Notes under the pieces: generated by a model
Databases searched by the model: none
What the model was told of the DNA's origin: nothing
The model's input: the letters and a program-made list of their open reading frames with translations, nothing else
Program-made: the position numbers and the translations under genes
Shown: positions 37,356 to 47,983 of the stretch, piece by piece
Numbering within the stretch: position 1 is the stretch's first letter
How the letters are laid out: each line of letters begins with the position of its first letter
Assembly (NCBI GenBank): GCA_964017145.1
Contig: OZ024842.1
Location: 806,001 to 870,000, forward strand
DNA from: Agrocybe praecox
Taxonomy: Eukaryota > Basidiomycota > Agaricomycetes > Agaricales > Agrocybaceae
Direction: 5' to 3'
DNA: 64,000 nt

Positions 37356-40300
37356 ATGCCTCCCAAGTCCAAAAAGCGACCCAGCAACGCAGATGTCTGT
37401 GACGTCAGCAATCATCGCACGCCTGCGGTATTTCGAGAACGAACAACGCACTACGAGAGCAACAGGCGTGCCATACGAATCTTCGGTGCGTTAGAGCATG
37501 AAGGCTCTACGTCTGACAACGTCATTCGTCCGAATGCTACAGAGATCCAGGCTCCTTTGCTGTCTCAAACCGAAAACATTTACCCTCGAGCTAATTCAAG
37601 TGCGGATCCTGTCGACGGAGCTGGTGACAACGATGAGGCTGACATTCATGACTCTCGAGCAATTGAACTCGAATCGATCGGCATTCGCGATCTTGGCGTT
37701 CGGAGTGTTGACGTCTCTCACGGAAAACACCCGAGGAAACGTACTCAAGCGGTGAGCTTACCATTACTATACCGTGACCTCCCATACTTAATTAAACTGG
37801 CAGGATAACCCTCTCCTATATTGGGTTCCGTATATTGACTCATACGTTGACGAGATTCTTAGGCTAGAAGGTCGGGGGGACCTAATTAATCAAACAGTAT
37901 GTGCTGGGTACCAGTGCACTCAAGTTCTCGATGCATTCCCGGTCATGGGGTTCAGATGCGACGATTGTCATGATATAAGAATGTTTTGCGGTAATTGTTT
38001 TCTGATAAAACATATGTCCAATCCTCTGCATCGTGTCAAGGCAAGTTCTTTGAATGTTTCTATGTTGGAATTGCTAAATAAAGAGATTTTTAGAAGTGGG
38101 ACGGAACTTCTTTCGAGAAAGTGACACTCGGATCAATGGGTCTTCGGATCCAACTTGGGCACCCAGCAACGAACATTTGTTCGGCACCAATGCCTTCCTA
38201 TCACGACGATTTCACAATAATCGACTCTAACGGAATACAGAAGGTACATCTGGACTACTGTGGTTGCCAGCAATCGATTCCAAAATACGCACAACTTCTC
38301 CGTGCAAAATTATTCCCGTCGACAGCTTCTGATCCGCGCACCGCTGCTACATTCAATGTTTTACAGACATTCCAGATGCTTACCTTTACGTCAAAGATAT
38401 CCGCATTCGAGTTTTATGCTTCGTTGGCACGAAGGACCAATAATACAGGTACTATGGAAATTCCGGTTAGTGCCCACTGCCCGCGGTCTCGTCATTTAAA
38501 AGACGGATGATTGATACATATTTTAGGAACGATATCATGCGTTTTTACGCATGGTACGCGAATGGAGGCATGTACGGTTATTAAAAAGAATGGGAAGAGG
38601 GCATTCCCCATCGGGAGTAAGTGGAACTCGCGAAGGAGAATGCGCTGTCATCTGTCCGGCTTGCCCTATACCGGGTATCAATAGCCCAGTGGATATGACA
38701 TCCATACCTCAAGCTGACCGGTGGGTTACGAACAATTTTTGTCATATTTATCATGCAATTAATTTCACAATAGATGGCTTCATACGCTTTTTATTGGGCT
38801 TGATGCTAATTTCCGCCTGAAGCGTTTGAATGTTTCCACGGAGGAACGTGATCCTGGACTAAATCACGGATATGCATATGTTGTGGAAGCTACTAAGTTT
38901 AAATCTTACCTTCAGACATACGACACCCTTGTCCCAGACGATAAAAGTACTTGCAACAACCATGACGCCATCAAGTCTGCTAGTATGCGAGGCGGGAAAG
39001 GAACGGCGGCATCTGGCTGTGGCACCGGGGGAGAGTGTATCCGTCATGACATGAAGCGGCCTGTGTCTGTCGGGGATCTACAAAAGGGAGAAAGGTATTC
39101 CAATTATTGCTATGATATATGGGGGAAATAAGATATACTCACCGGATTATATTTAGATATGTCAACATGGATTACTTTTTCCTTTCCAGTCTACGGCACT
39201 GGACTTTACCCCCGCGTCTCGTTGTCTCATATGACATTGCATGTCAATGGTCACGGAACATTGATAATCGTTGCAGTATCTATCCGCCAAACGTGATATC
39301 CGCAAAAACACTTGACGTGACGTATTTGGTTCCGAAATTCCATCTCCCTGCCCATATTTCCCAATGCCAGATCGATTTTTCGTTTAATCTAGTCCCCAAA
39401 GTTGGTAGAACAGATGGGGAGGCTCCTGAACGCGGGTGGGCAGATAGTGACAAGGTGGCCAGCAGCACGAAGGAAATGACTGCAGGAGGACGGCGAGATA
39501 CGTTGGACGATCATTTTGGAGATTACAACTGGCGAAAGGTGTCTGGGATAGGTAATAGTTAATAATTGCTCTCGTTCTCCGCATAAAGCAATACTGACTT
39601 CCCGGAATTAATCTTCCAGCGGATTCGCTGCTTCGCAAAGCCCTCGAGGCTCTAGAAGCCCGGAAAGAACACGTGGAAGGATTCCTGGAGTTCAACGCGG
39701 CCCTTCCAACTCAATTGACGTTGTCGTGGAGTCAGCTTTGCTGGGCCTGGGAGGAAGACAGGAGTCAGACAAATCCGTTTTTCAATCGGCGTGTTGGTAC
39801 GTTGTGTATTCATATCCGACAGCGTCTATTAATAGATATGTTAGTGTTATCCGACGCTCAAGTGCGCCTTCGATTAGCAAACGAAGATGCACGAGACCTG
39901 GCCGAGGCCAAAAAAACAGACAGCAGTAGAGCCCAGCTACACGATGAAGTTTCTCCAAGCATGCTAATCTATCAGGGCTTGGAATTTGAAGATCACCAGC
40001 AAGTATATTTGTATGTTTTTTTATAAATAATATCTGACATGTGTTCTAGGCGTCGTTTGGCTTTCGATATAAGTCAATTATCCTCAAACCCTACAGACTT
40101 AGCGCAAGCCAAGATAATTGAGCGCTCCAACTCTTTACGGCGACGAATTGAGGCATGGTTTGATATACAGAAGCTTTACATGCCTTCTGTTGCTTCATTA
40201 CGAGCCCGAAGCGATCGAGAAGGAGGCGGCACTCCTTGCGCAGTCGAGAACTTGGAACTCTATCTCCCCTCTGAGATATACGGACATGCAACTTGCGAAA

Positions 40301-41134
40301 TACGACTTATACGCCACGAATTTGATCTGCGGATTTCTCATGCCGAAAGTACCCTTAACGACTTGCGTGGGTTGCTTTTGATGCGTTCTCAAATGTGGAA
40401 GTCAAAGGAACGCTTTTCACGTGGCCAGCGCATGAACACGCGTAGTCAAGCCCTTCTTCAAAGTGTTTCAAAGCGGATCACGGAAATTGCACGAAAATAT
40501 CGCCGCATTCGAGATGCACTTGTTGTGCTTTCGGTTCCATTATTGGAATCCCAATGGTCTACCAGACTTCGCGAACTTCAAGACGATGACTTACAAGGTC
40601 TTACTTCAATGGATGATGATGGGAGAGAAGGCAGAAAGAAGCTGAAATGGATATGGACCGTCCATGGCTATGAGGACGGTGATACTCAAACCAATGATGG
40701 TAAGACTTAATTAAAGATTACCCCTCTGATCACTTAGCTTGGTTTTCAACATAGCATTGCGTATCGAATGGTGCAAAGCGCGGGCTCGAGCCCATCGATG
40801 GCAAGAGGAATGCCTCCTTCTCCGTGAGGAAATGGGACGCGTAATCAAAACGTTCCAGTATCAGGCAGCTGAATGGAAGACTCGTGCAGAAACTTATCAA
40901 GTCAGCAACGTTACGTCAAATCAGCAAAATCCTCGTCTCGCTGAGGCTGAAATAATTTCGAAGAATATCATATTTGAAGGAAAAAGAAGCTACGCGCTAC
41001 AGCAAATGCAGAGATGTAAGGATATGGGACTGCACTGTATGAAAAAGTGGCAGGGCTTTCCTGCAAGGCTTGTAGCAAAGATTGACGAGCGAGACTCAAG
41101 AGTGATGGTAGAAGGTCATACAAGGCCAGTCTAG
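37356..41134 (+). CDS. KDZ-superfamily transposase with CxC2-like N-terminal domain
   Basis: Ten exons (37356-37751, 37804-38040, 38094-38465, 38527-38720, 38774-39094, 39157-39551, 39620-39796, 39845-40010, 40050-40699, 40755-41134) keep frame for 1095 aa. A polar N-terminus is followed by the Cys-rich CxC2-like domain (GYQCTQVLDAFP, RCDDCHDIRMFCGNC, HLDYCGCQ), then GECAVICPACP. The RNase H-fold core shows the expected acidic residues in LFIGLDANFRLKR, VSYDIACQW and GRTDGEAPERGWA, with KFHLPAH between and RRDTLDDHFGDYNWRK after. A long charged helical tail follows. Intron 2 uses a GC donor (AG|GCAAGT). No frameshift or stop was found, so the enzyme is probably functional. It would cut and move the surrounding element. 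Confidence 0.93.
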
Positions 41135-41204
41135 AATGTATCAATCTTAGAATACGGAAAACAAACATGTATTGACACGGAGAAACATGAATGCATAGGG
41201 TTTA

Positions 41205-42135
41205 TTTATAGAACACTATTTTATCCATCGCGCATGGATAACTGCCCGCGGTTTTATCCATCACGCATGGATAAATGTGCGCCAGTTTTATCCATCACGC
41301 ATGGATAAATGTGCGCCAGTTTTATCCATCACGCACGGATAAATGCCCGTGCATTTTATTCATACGCCTGTCTATAAATAAATGTGCGCCAGTTTTATCC
41401 ATCATGCATGGATAAATGCCCGTATATTTTATGCATAGCGTATGAATAATTGTCCGTCTGTTTTATCCATCACGAATGGATAACTACCCGTGGTTTTATC
41501 CATTGTGCATGGATAACTGCCCGTCGGTTTTATCAATACGCTATGGATAAATGTGCGCCAGTTTTATCCATCACGTATGGATAATTGCCCGCCGTTTTAT
41601 CCATCGCGCATGGATAACTGCCCGCCAGTTTTATCCATCGCGCATGGATAACTACCCGCCAGTTTTATCCATTGCGCATGGATAAATGCCCGCCAGTTTT
41701 ATCCATCACGTATGGATAATTGCCCGCCGCTTTATCCATCGCGCATGGATAAATGCCCGCCAGTTTTATCAATACGCTATGGATAAATGTGCGCCAGTTT
41801 TATCCATCACGTATGGATAATTGCCCGCCGTTTTATCCATCGCGCATGGATAACTACCCGCCAGTTTTATCCATTGCGCATGGATAAATGCCCGCCAGTT
41901 TTATCCATCACGTATGGATAATTGCCCGCCGTTTTATCCATCGAGCATGGATAACTGCCCGCCAGTTTTATCCATGCGCTATGGATAAATGTGCGCCGGT
42001 TTTATTCATCACGTATGGATAACTGTACGCCTGTTTTCCATCGCGGGCTTTTTTATCCATGCGCCATGGATAAATGTGCGCCTGTTTTATCCATCGCGCA
42101 TGGATAAATGTGTGCTTGTTCGTCCATGAGCTATG
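41205..42135. repeat. Right minisatellite of 34-bp palindromic units
   Basis: About 27 copies of a 34-bp unit: near-palindrome TTATCCATCNCGCATGGATAA plus a spacer of the type ATGTGCGCCAGT or CTGCCCGCCGT. Higher-order blocks recur (for example 41545-41700 and 41775-41930), suggesting recent multi-unit duplication. Same palindromic core as the left array, different spacer and period. Confidence 0.92.
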
Positions 42136-42199
42136 GATGAGTCTCTAGTAGGAAGCGGGATGGATAATTACTGCTGGTATTTATTCAAAGGTACTGTAC

Positions 42200-42281
42200 A
42201 TGAATTATTTATCCTAAGACGGAAGTTATCGTGATTTGTTGACAAATCATTTACGGAAGTTACTGTACAATTGTATATCAA
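42200..42281 (-). repeat. Internal 82-bp inverted repeat, right copy
   Basis: Reverse-complement partner of 30272-30353, just outside the right palindromic array; about ten mismatches by eye. Confidence 0.85.
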
Positions 42282-43353
42282 AGGCACACAATCGCCTGAA
42301 ATATGTATGTGATAATTGAAGCGGAAATATACAAGTCCAAAGACGCGTCATAGGTTGAGTCACAATGTGACTTGTTCACTTGGGTTATAAATATAGTGCG
42401 CACAACAACATCATGACTCTTTCTTCCTTTCCACTCACTCCCCCTCTGCGACACCACAACACCATACCCTCTTGATTTTTCTTCGCTGCCTACCCTTCCG
42501 CTATTCTAGTCAGATTCAAAAGCAGGGCGCGGATCGCTCGAACAGTACGAGTTCTGGAAAGGTACATGATCTTGTGCTTGACTTTTGATACACATGCACT
42601 TAGTACTTACACTTGCTTATTTGCTGATTTAGAAGTCTCGCCCTGCATGTAAGCTTAATAAATGTATGTTTTTCTCCCCCGCCATATTGAAATCAAGCAC
42701 CTCTGACCGTGTCTCAATGATTCTGACTAGCTTCTCTGACCTGGCACCACGCCTGTAAGTCACCTCCATACTATATGAGTTGCCGCATATACTCACGTTA
42801 TATACCTCATTGTTATATCCCCCATTAGTCACGCTCAGTAGCTGCTGTAACTAATGTAATTCTTTTGTAACATTCGAATACATAGTTTTCTCGCACATAG
42901 GCATAATACCTGTTTATATACTCTCAAAATATACTCGTTCTTTCAGGGTTATAATACCCTCCTTTCTGAATGGCATTAATTACTCGAATATTGGGTGCTT
43001 TATCCCTACTTGATTCCCTTGTCTACCTGGTCTTTTCTGTACCCAGTTTACCCAGTAATTCTCAATGTTTTTTTTGCCTATTACAACAACTTAAAATTAC
43101 CACCCTTTCTACGCTTTTTAATGACTCGTTACAACGGTTCTATTTCTACTCTAACCTGGTTGCAAAATTACCCGTTTTGCATAGGCAATTCGGACATAAC
43201 CATGCTTTTTTTCACCATGTAATGTCGTACTTTTCCCCTGTTTGTCCCTACCCGTTTAACTGGTTGTGTCCAGTGTATCCGGTATTTTTTTCCGGTTCTT
43301 CCGGACTACTTGCTCCCTTTTCCGTGTCAAATACCGAGTAATTTTAACCCCCT
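42282..43353. other. Right subterminal arm of the transposon
   Basis: AT-rich with many TTACC/TACCCG/GTAA words (for example TTTACCCAGTAATT near 43045 and AATTACCCGTTTTGC near 43168), likely transposase-binding or replication-related repeats. Pyrimidine-rich, promoter-like sequence at 42415-42540. The 123-codon frame at 42970-43341 is low complexity and not supported as a gene. Confidence 0.5.
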
Positions 43354-43368
43354 CCTGGGCTCACAGTG
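43354..43368 (-). repeat. Right terminal inverted repeat
   Basis: Reverse complement reads CACTGTGAGCCCAGG, matching the left terminus at 13 of 15 positions. Confidence 0.85.
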
Positions 43369-43371
43369 AAT
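43369..43371. repeat. Right target-site duplication (AAT)
   Basis: AAT immediately right of the element; partner of 29640-29642. Confidence 0.85.
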
Positions 43372-43984
43372 ACGACTGTAAAGCTCCTTCATCTTCGAAC
43401 GTCTTACGCTGTCGTCCAGATTTCGGCCGTACTATCGGCTTTCTACCAAGCCCATAAAGGTATCCTACCATCCAAGCCCCAGCATACAATCGCAAGGAAA
43501 TAAAGATCGTGCGTCTCAATTTCTTCACCCAGAACTGGTAATCACTCTTCCCCTGGATCTCTTGTGAGACGGCGGTCGTGCACCCGGATGCGAAATACAT
43601 GATGGCAATGAAGACACTGCGATAAACTCCCATCCAAAGCGCAATGATCGTGAATTGGCTCGGCGACGTCCGCTCGATGTCCTTTGGAGAATTGGCGACA
43701 GTTACGAGCACCGAGTTGTGCAAGATGAGTATGGTGACAAGTATGGCACGCAAGTGGTTCAATTGAGTCACCCGAGCATGTTTATTTGCATAACTTGGAT
43801 TGCTAGGTGGTGGGATAAATGAGTCCGTTACTGGTCCCTTCCGACTCTTCTCCTTCTCGTGCGCTGTCTCGTCATCATGATCCAATTTGTCAATCTCTTC
43901 GAAAATCTCCTCCAGTGATAAATGGGTAAAGCGGACGTTAGGTAGGGGGGCACGCTCAGCTTGGTGCTCGCTGTTACCCGCCAT
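43372..43984 (-). pseudogene. 5' part of transposon-split acyltransferase-3-like gene
   Basis: The minus-strand frame begins with MAGNSEHQAERAPLPNVRF, an acidic N-terminus, and then the first helix (LNHLRAILVTILILHNS, with the Arg and His of the AT3-like signature). MYFASGCT and FWVKKLRRTIF follow, then the loop up to GALQSY. At the element edge the frame runs into the inverted repeat and stops in CACTGTGA (a TGA). The next residues of the protein (YATQAG) lie 13.7 kb away at 29640. The promoter and start appear intact, so a truncated protein of about 207 residues could still be made. Confidence 0.85.
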
Positions 43985-44611
43985 CGTGGTGGTGGTTATA
44001 CAAATGCGGTGATAGGTTGTGGGATAACGCTTTATATTGGCTTTATAACAATCAGTCTATTCTAATTATGATTCTATTCTATTTATAAGAGTGCCCACGT
44101 GAACAAATACAGTCATTCACACAAGTTAAAATCCAACCTAAATATAAGTGCATCGCATATTACAACTTACATACTTTCAGTCATGAACGAGTACTGATAT
44201 TTAAAATTGACATAAACACCGAAAATAAAAAACGTACAGAACGGAATTAGGGCATATTTCCCTACGCCAGAATCTCGAGTATGAGAGGCGCCGGAAGAGA
44301 TGTATGACTGACTCGGTTGTGACTGAGAGAAAGGTACGAGACGAGTAGCAAATCGCCCGACGCTGAGAGATGGACATCTAAAGTAAAGCAGCGCATGGCC
44401 CTGCCCCTGGCATTTCACATTTTAGTAACCGAAACTCTTACATAAGTCTTCTAGCTTAATGTGAAATTTTCTTGGCAACTTTGTAGGCGCTGTTTTGGGC
44501 ATCTCGTAATTTTAGTGCGGCGTTGACCCTGAATTATAATGGCTATAAAGATAGCCAACGTTAGGTTACGACGGCATTCGAAACTTTCCCCTTAACACCA
44601 CCGCCGTCACC
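43985..44611. other. Divergent promoter region
   Basis: Between the (-) split acyltransferase-like gene and the (+) wax-synthase-like gene. The minus-strand frame 44418-44167 is unsupported. The gap is long enough for two promoters. Confidence 0.4.
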
Positions 44612-46049
44612 ATGGCTAACTTGCTAGGCATTGGCAAGCCAGACAGTAAACCCACATTCCCTTATTTCCTTTGGTACCTCTTCGAAATACTCGCAATCTT
44701 ATCCTATGGCATTCGCGTCGACCGCTCATGCCACCAACACATTTATCTGTTTCTTGTCATTGCATCTGCGATCGTTTACTGTCTTTGTTTTACATGGATT
44801 GACGGGGAGATAATGCAACAAAAGGCCGCCAACACATCGTGGGGAATGGGGTGCAGATTATCGGGAATTCTACTGTACCTATCAGCGAACTTTGTATTAA
44901 CGGATCCATTGCGGGATATCAAGCTAGTCAAGGAGGGTAAGAAGGACAAAACAGACGAAGTTGGAAAGGTTTCGTTGGATATGTACGACAAACCCTTGCT
45001 CTCGCGCTTATGGTGGGGAGTTGTGGTGGCAGGAAACCCTCGCGGCGTCAATTTTCAATATGCAGGCTCCGAGCGACCAAAATCCATGGTCCGTCCGACG
45101 CACACATCACGCCTTTCTTTCATCATTTCTCAAATCAGATCGTTCGCCTTCCTCTTCATTCTGTACGACTTGAGCGATACCGTCAATCTGCTCAACCCGA
45201 ATTACACCTCGACGGAGCCATCCCCAGACGAGTTAGCTATTTTCGGATCGTATGTCCTGGGACGTCTGGTCTGGCCTGTAGCAAATCTGGCATACGGCAC
45301 ATCGATTTGGTTCATTCTAGATATGGAGTATATCATATTTAGCATCTTCGGTGTGGCTACTGGGATTTCGAAACCGCGAGATTGGCCGGATATGTTTGGA
45401 AACCTTTCGGATGCGTGGACACTGAGAGGCTTTTGGGGGTGAGCGAACGAACCGTTTTTCATTTATTTTTTCTCGCTAACTTGAAGCTCCACCTCTTCTC
45501 TAGTAGAATGTGGCATCAAATTTTCAGAAGAGTATGTGTAGTAATCTCTTTAGACTGTTTCTATGTTTATCGTCTGACGCCCGCCATTTTCTTTCATAGC
45601 CATCAATCGTTCTCGCAAATTTCTTCCTTCGGATTCTTGGATTCCCAATGTACCGTTCCACGTCGTCAAAGTTCCAGCGTCAATTCATTTGCACGTTCAT
45701 CCTGTTCACTGTCTTTTTTATCACTGGTCTCATTCATTACGTCGGAGACGCCGTGTGGATGCAAAACGTGAACATCTTTGACAAAAATGGACCAGGCGCA
45801 ATGCATTTCTACATGCTGCAACCTGTCGGAATAACATTGGAGGATTTGGTCATTTTGTTGTTTGGAGGCTTGCAGGATCGAACATCGCCTTCCACGAAAA
45901 CAAAAACATTGGGATACATTTGGGTGATTACCTGGATTTCGCTTACTCTTCCTCTATGGACCTATCCGCAGTATAGGCATGGTTTCAAGAATGATATGCC
46001 GCATCCGATGATTGTCTTACGGCTATTAGGTCTTCCGAAGGAACTATAA
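44612..46049 (+). CDS. Wax-synthase-like MBOAT-family acyltransferase
   Basis: Three exons (44612-45438, 45504-45531, 45600-46049) encode 434 aa with about eight hydrophobic segments. The tiny 28-nt second exon completes the family motif GFWGRMWHQIFRR, and TGLIHYVGD in the third exon holds the conserved membrane His of MBOAT enzymes. Family members join a fatty acyl-CoA to an alcohol (wax or sterol ester) or acylate secondary metabolites in fungi; the substrate here is unknown. It stands head to head with another acyltransferase-type gene, now broken, so the pair could once have shared a pathway (inference). A complete gene without defects. Confidence 0.85.
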
Positions 46050-46859
46050 GAGGCCCTTGAACAGCAAAGTGTGAAAACCTATATATTTATCGTAATGTAC
46101 CATAATGTATTTTAATTATTTAACAATTTCTCCAACTTGGCTGGTGTAGTTTGACCAGGTAAGCTAAAAATAGGCACCGACTAGAGAGTCGAAATGTCAT
46201 TTTGCTCACTTGCGCGTCGAGTCCTTCAAGCGCTCATTTAGGCCCATTAGCCGAGCAAAATTCTATGGTCTTCGGCGTCATTATCGGCATTGCATTAGTT
46301 TCATTCTAAAAATGGTCTGCATGCCAAATCACTGCTGTTCTGAGCACTGGCCAATAAGACACTTCGGTCTCAACTCATGTTGCGATTATGAGTGAAATAG
46401 TAGAATTCTAGTATATCTGATAGTACATACGGGATGGCAGGTTCCATACCGAAGGTCGACTATCTGGAAGTTGTCAACATTAAGGGACATTAAGAAATTC
46501 GCCTACCACGTACCTGTGTCATAGAAATCCACTCCTTACCTCACCAGAACTCTTGGAAGTCGGTATCTATTTATAGTTTGGTGTGGTACCAACGCTAAGC
46601 GCAGGGAATCGTGAGCTCGCATTTCGACATCAATTTCCCTCTAGCCGACTATGTAGCTCCACTTGGGGACTCACGGCACTTAGACCTAACTGATTACTTG
46701 TATTGTTTCGAGACCCTGCGGTCCGATTTTGACAACGAAAAAGCGTAAACAAAATTAGTCGCCCCGTATAAAGGTCGCACACTGCAACTTCAAGTAAGTG
46801 TCTAACATATTTGAATCAGAAAGTGGCAGATTCTTCCACTGGTACCTTTGTATGCACAA
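46050..46859. other. Intergenic, 0.8 kb
   Basis: No gene supported. A TATAAA box at 46767-46772 precedes the next gene by about 90 bp. Confidence 0.4.
46767..46772 (+). promoter_or_regulatory. TATA box of the double-psi barrel gene at 46.9 kb
   Basis: TATAAA followed by GG, about 90 bp before the ATG at 46860. Confidence 0.55.
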
Positions 46860-47422
46860 ATGCTGTTCCATATCGCAACTGTACTCTTCGTCTTTACTAC
46901 CTTTGTCCAGGCCGCGAAGAAACACCGAGGAGACGGTAAGTAGTCACGTACCTGAGATCTTTAATTCCCACCTTTCGCATCGTCAAACATATTAACTATA
47001 TCATCACCAGCCACGTTCTATGCTCCTGGGGTGAGTCAGCGGACCATGTTATTTATTTATTAATAGTCGCATTCTCACTTGGAAAGCAACATTTAGTTAG
47101 GAAATTGCGGGAAGACGAACGACGCAAGCCAGAGCGTCGTCGCATTATCTCAACAGGAATACCACAGCAAGGACCACTGCAACGAGAAAATTAAAATACA
47201 CTGTAAGATGCTTCCTCTTCCTCTCGCTTGCGTGGTCTGACTCCTATGTGGCTACTCTAATACAATGCCATAGACCAGGGAAAGACCGTCGTAGCGACCG
47301 TTGTTGACTCTTGCATGTCTTGCAAGCGGTACGATATAGACCTGTCCCCATCTGCTTTTGCTCAGCTCGCACCCAAAGAAGCTGGGAGAGTTAAGGTGAC
47401 TTGGGAATATATCGGAAAGTAA
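46860..47422 (+). CDS. Secreted double-psi beta-barrel (RlpA/barwin-like) protein
   Basis: Four exons (46860-46935, 47011-47030, 47097-47202, 47274-47422) encode 116 aa. The signal peptide MLFHIATVLFVFTTFVQA is followed by the barrel: GDATFYAPGLGNCG, HCNEKIKIHYQG, ATVVDSCMSCKRYDIDLSP with the conserved Asp, and VKVTWEYIGK at the end. Four cysteines form the expected pairs. It is a paralogue of the 15.2-kb gene, with identical lengths for exons 2 and 3, but lacks that gene's acidic tail. Likely extracellular; no catalytic activity can be assigned. Confidence 0.87.
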
Positions 47423-47541
47423 ATAGCAAAGAAATGAGATCGGTTGAGTAAATACAATAATTGCAACACGCTATAAATAAAAATGTACTACTCAAATGAC
47501 CAAAAATGTGGGTATAGAGCACATATGGAGCACTTTCAGAT

Positions 47542-47659
47542 ATCCACGGCCATAGGACTCTGAAAGCACCGCATCCCGTCCGATCTGCGAAGTTAAGCAG
47601 AGTGCCGCCTAGTTAGTACCACGGTGGGGGACCACGCGGGAATCCTGGGTGCTGTGGTT
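47542..47659 (+). rRNA. 5S ribosomal RNA gene, copy 5
   Basis: A 118-nt plus-strand copy with the majority sequence, preceded by CTTTCAGAT and followed by TTTTTCTATTTTT as terminator. Lies 120 bp after the double-psi barrel gene. Confidence 0.97.
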
Positions 47660-47983
47660 TTTCTATTTTTATGAACCTTGATTCTATTTTTATTTTGGGC
47701 CTGGTGTTGAACCTTAGACAATAAATACTGTCTTGTTCTTACGATTTACTCGATACATATCTCAATTTTTATCTTTTAATACGTCACTGAAGTTATTTAG
47801 AGTGTCTGCTGTCCAGTGTCCCTGGCAAATTATTAAACATGGCTGACTGCTTGTTGCTCGCGGTTGAGTTCTTTTAGCGCCGTTTAACAGGCCATGTATG
47901 AGGAAAAGAAAGGCATGAAAACGAGATATAACTACATGATCCAACAAGAAAGTAATAGGAACCAGTGATAAGTAAGAAAACAA

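Larger units (their letters stand above)
29643..43368 (+). mobile_element. 13.7-kb KDZ-type DNA transposon inserted in a host gene
   Basis: Ends are defined three ways. (1) Terminal inverted repeats CACTGTGAACCCCGG (left) and, reversed, CACTGTGAGCCCAGG (right) match at 13 of 15 positions. (2) There is a flanking 3-bp AAT direct repeat. (3) A host reading frame stops at one end and resumes in frame at the other. Inside are a complete KDZ transposase gene (+), four companion genes, two palindromic minisatellites placed near the ends, and an 82-bp inverted repeat just outside the arrays. The subterminal arms (29643-30271 and 42282-43368) are rich in TTACC/GGTAA words and carry no clear gene. KDZ elements use an RNase H-fold transposase and are abundant in mushrooms. 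Intact coding capacity and clean ends suggest a recent, possibly still mobile copy. Confidence 0.88.

Noticed and set aside
30354..42135. Repeat arrays resembling CRISPR (palindromic repeat plus spacer)
   Set aside because: Spacers are nearly identical from unit to unit, the genome is eukaryotic, and there are no cas genes. They are minisatellites.
29643..43368. Interpretation as a Starship or other giant tyrosine-recombinase element
   Set aside because: No DUF3435/tyrosine recombinase gene. The transposase shows KDZ motifs and the element has inverted termini.
29635..43376. An 8-bp target-site duplication, as described for some Zisupton-type elements
   Set aside because: Flanks match only for AAT, and the paralogue sequence at the site is explained exactly by a 3-bp duplication.
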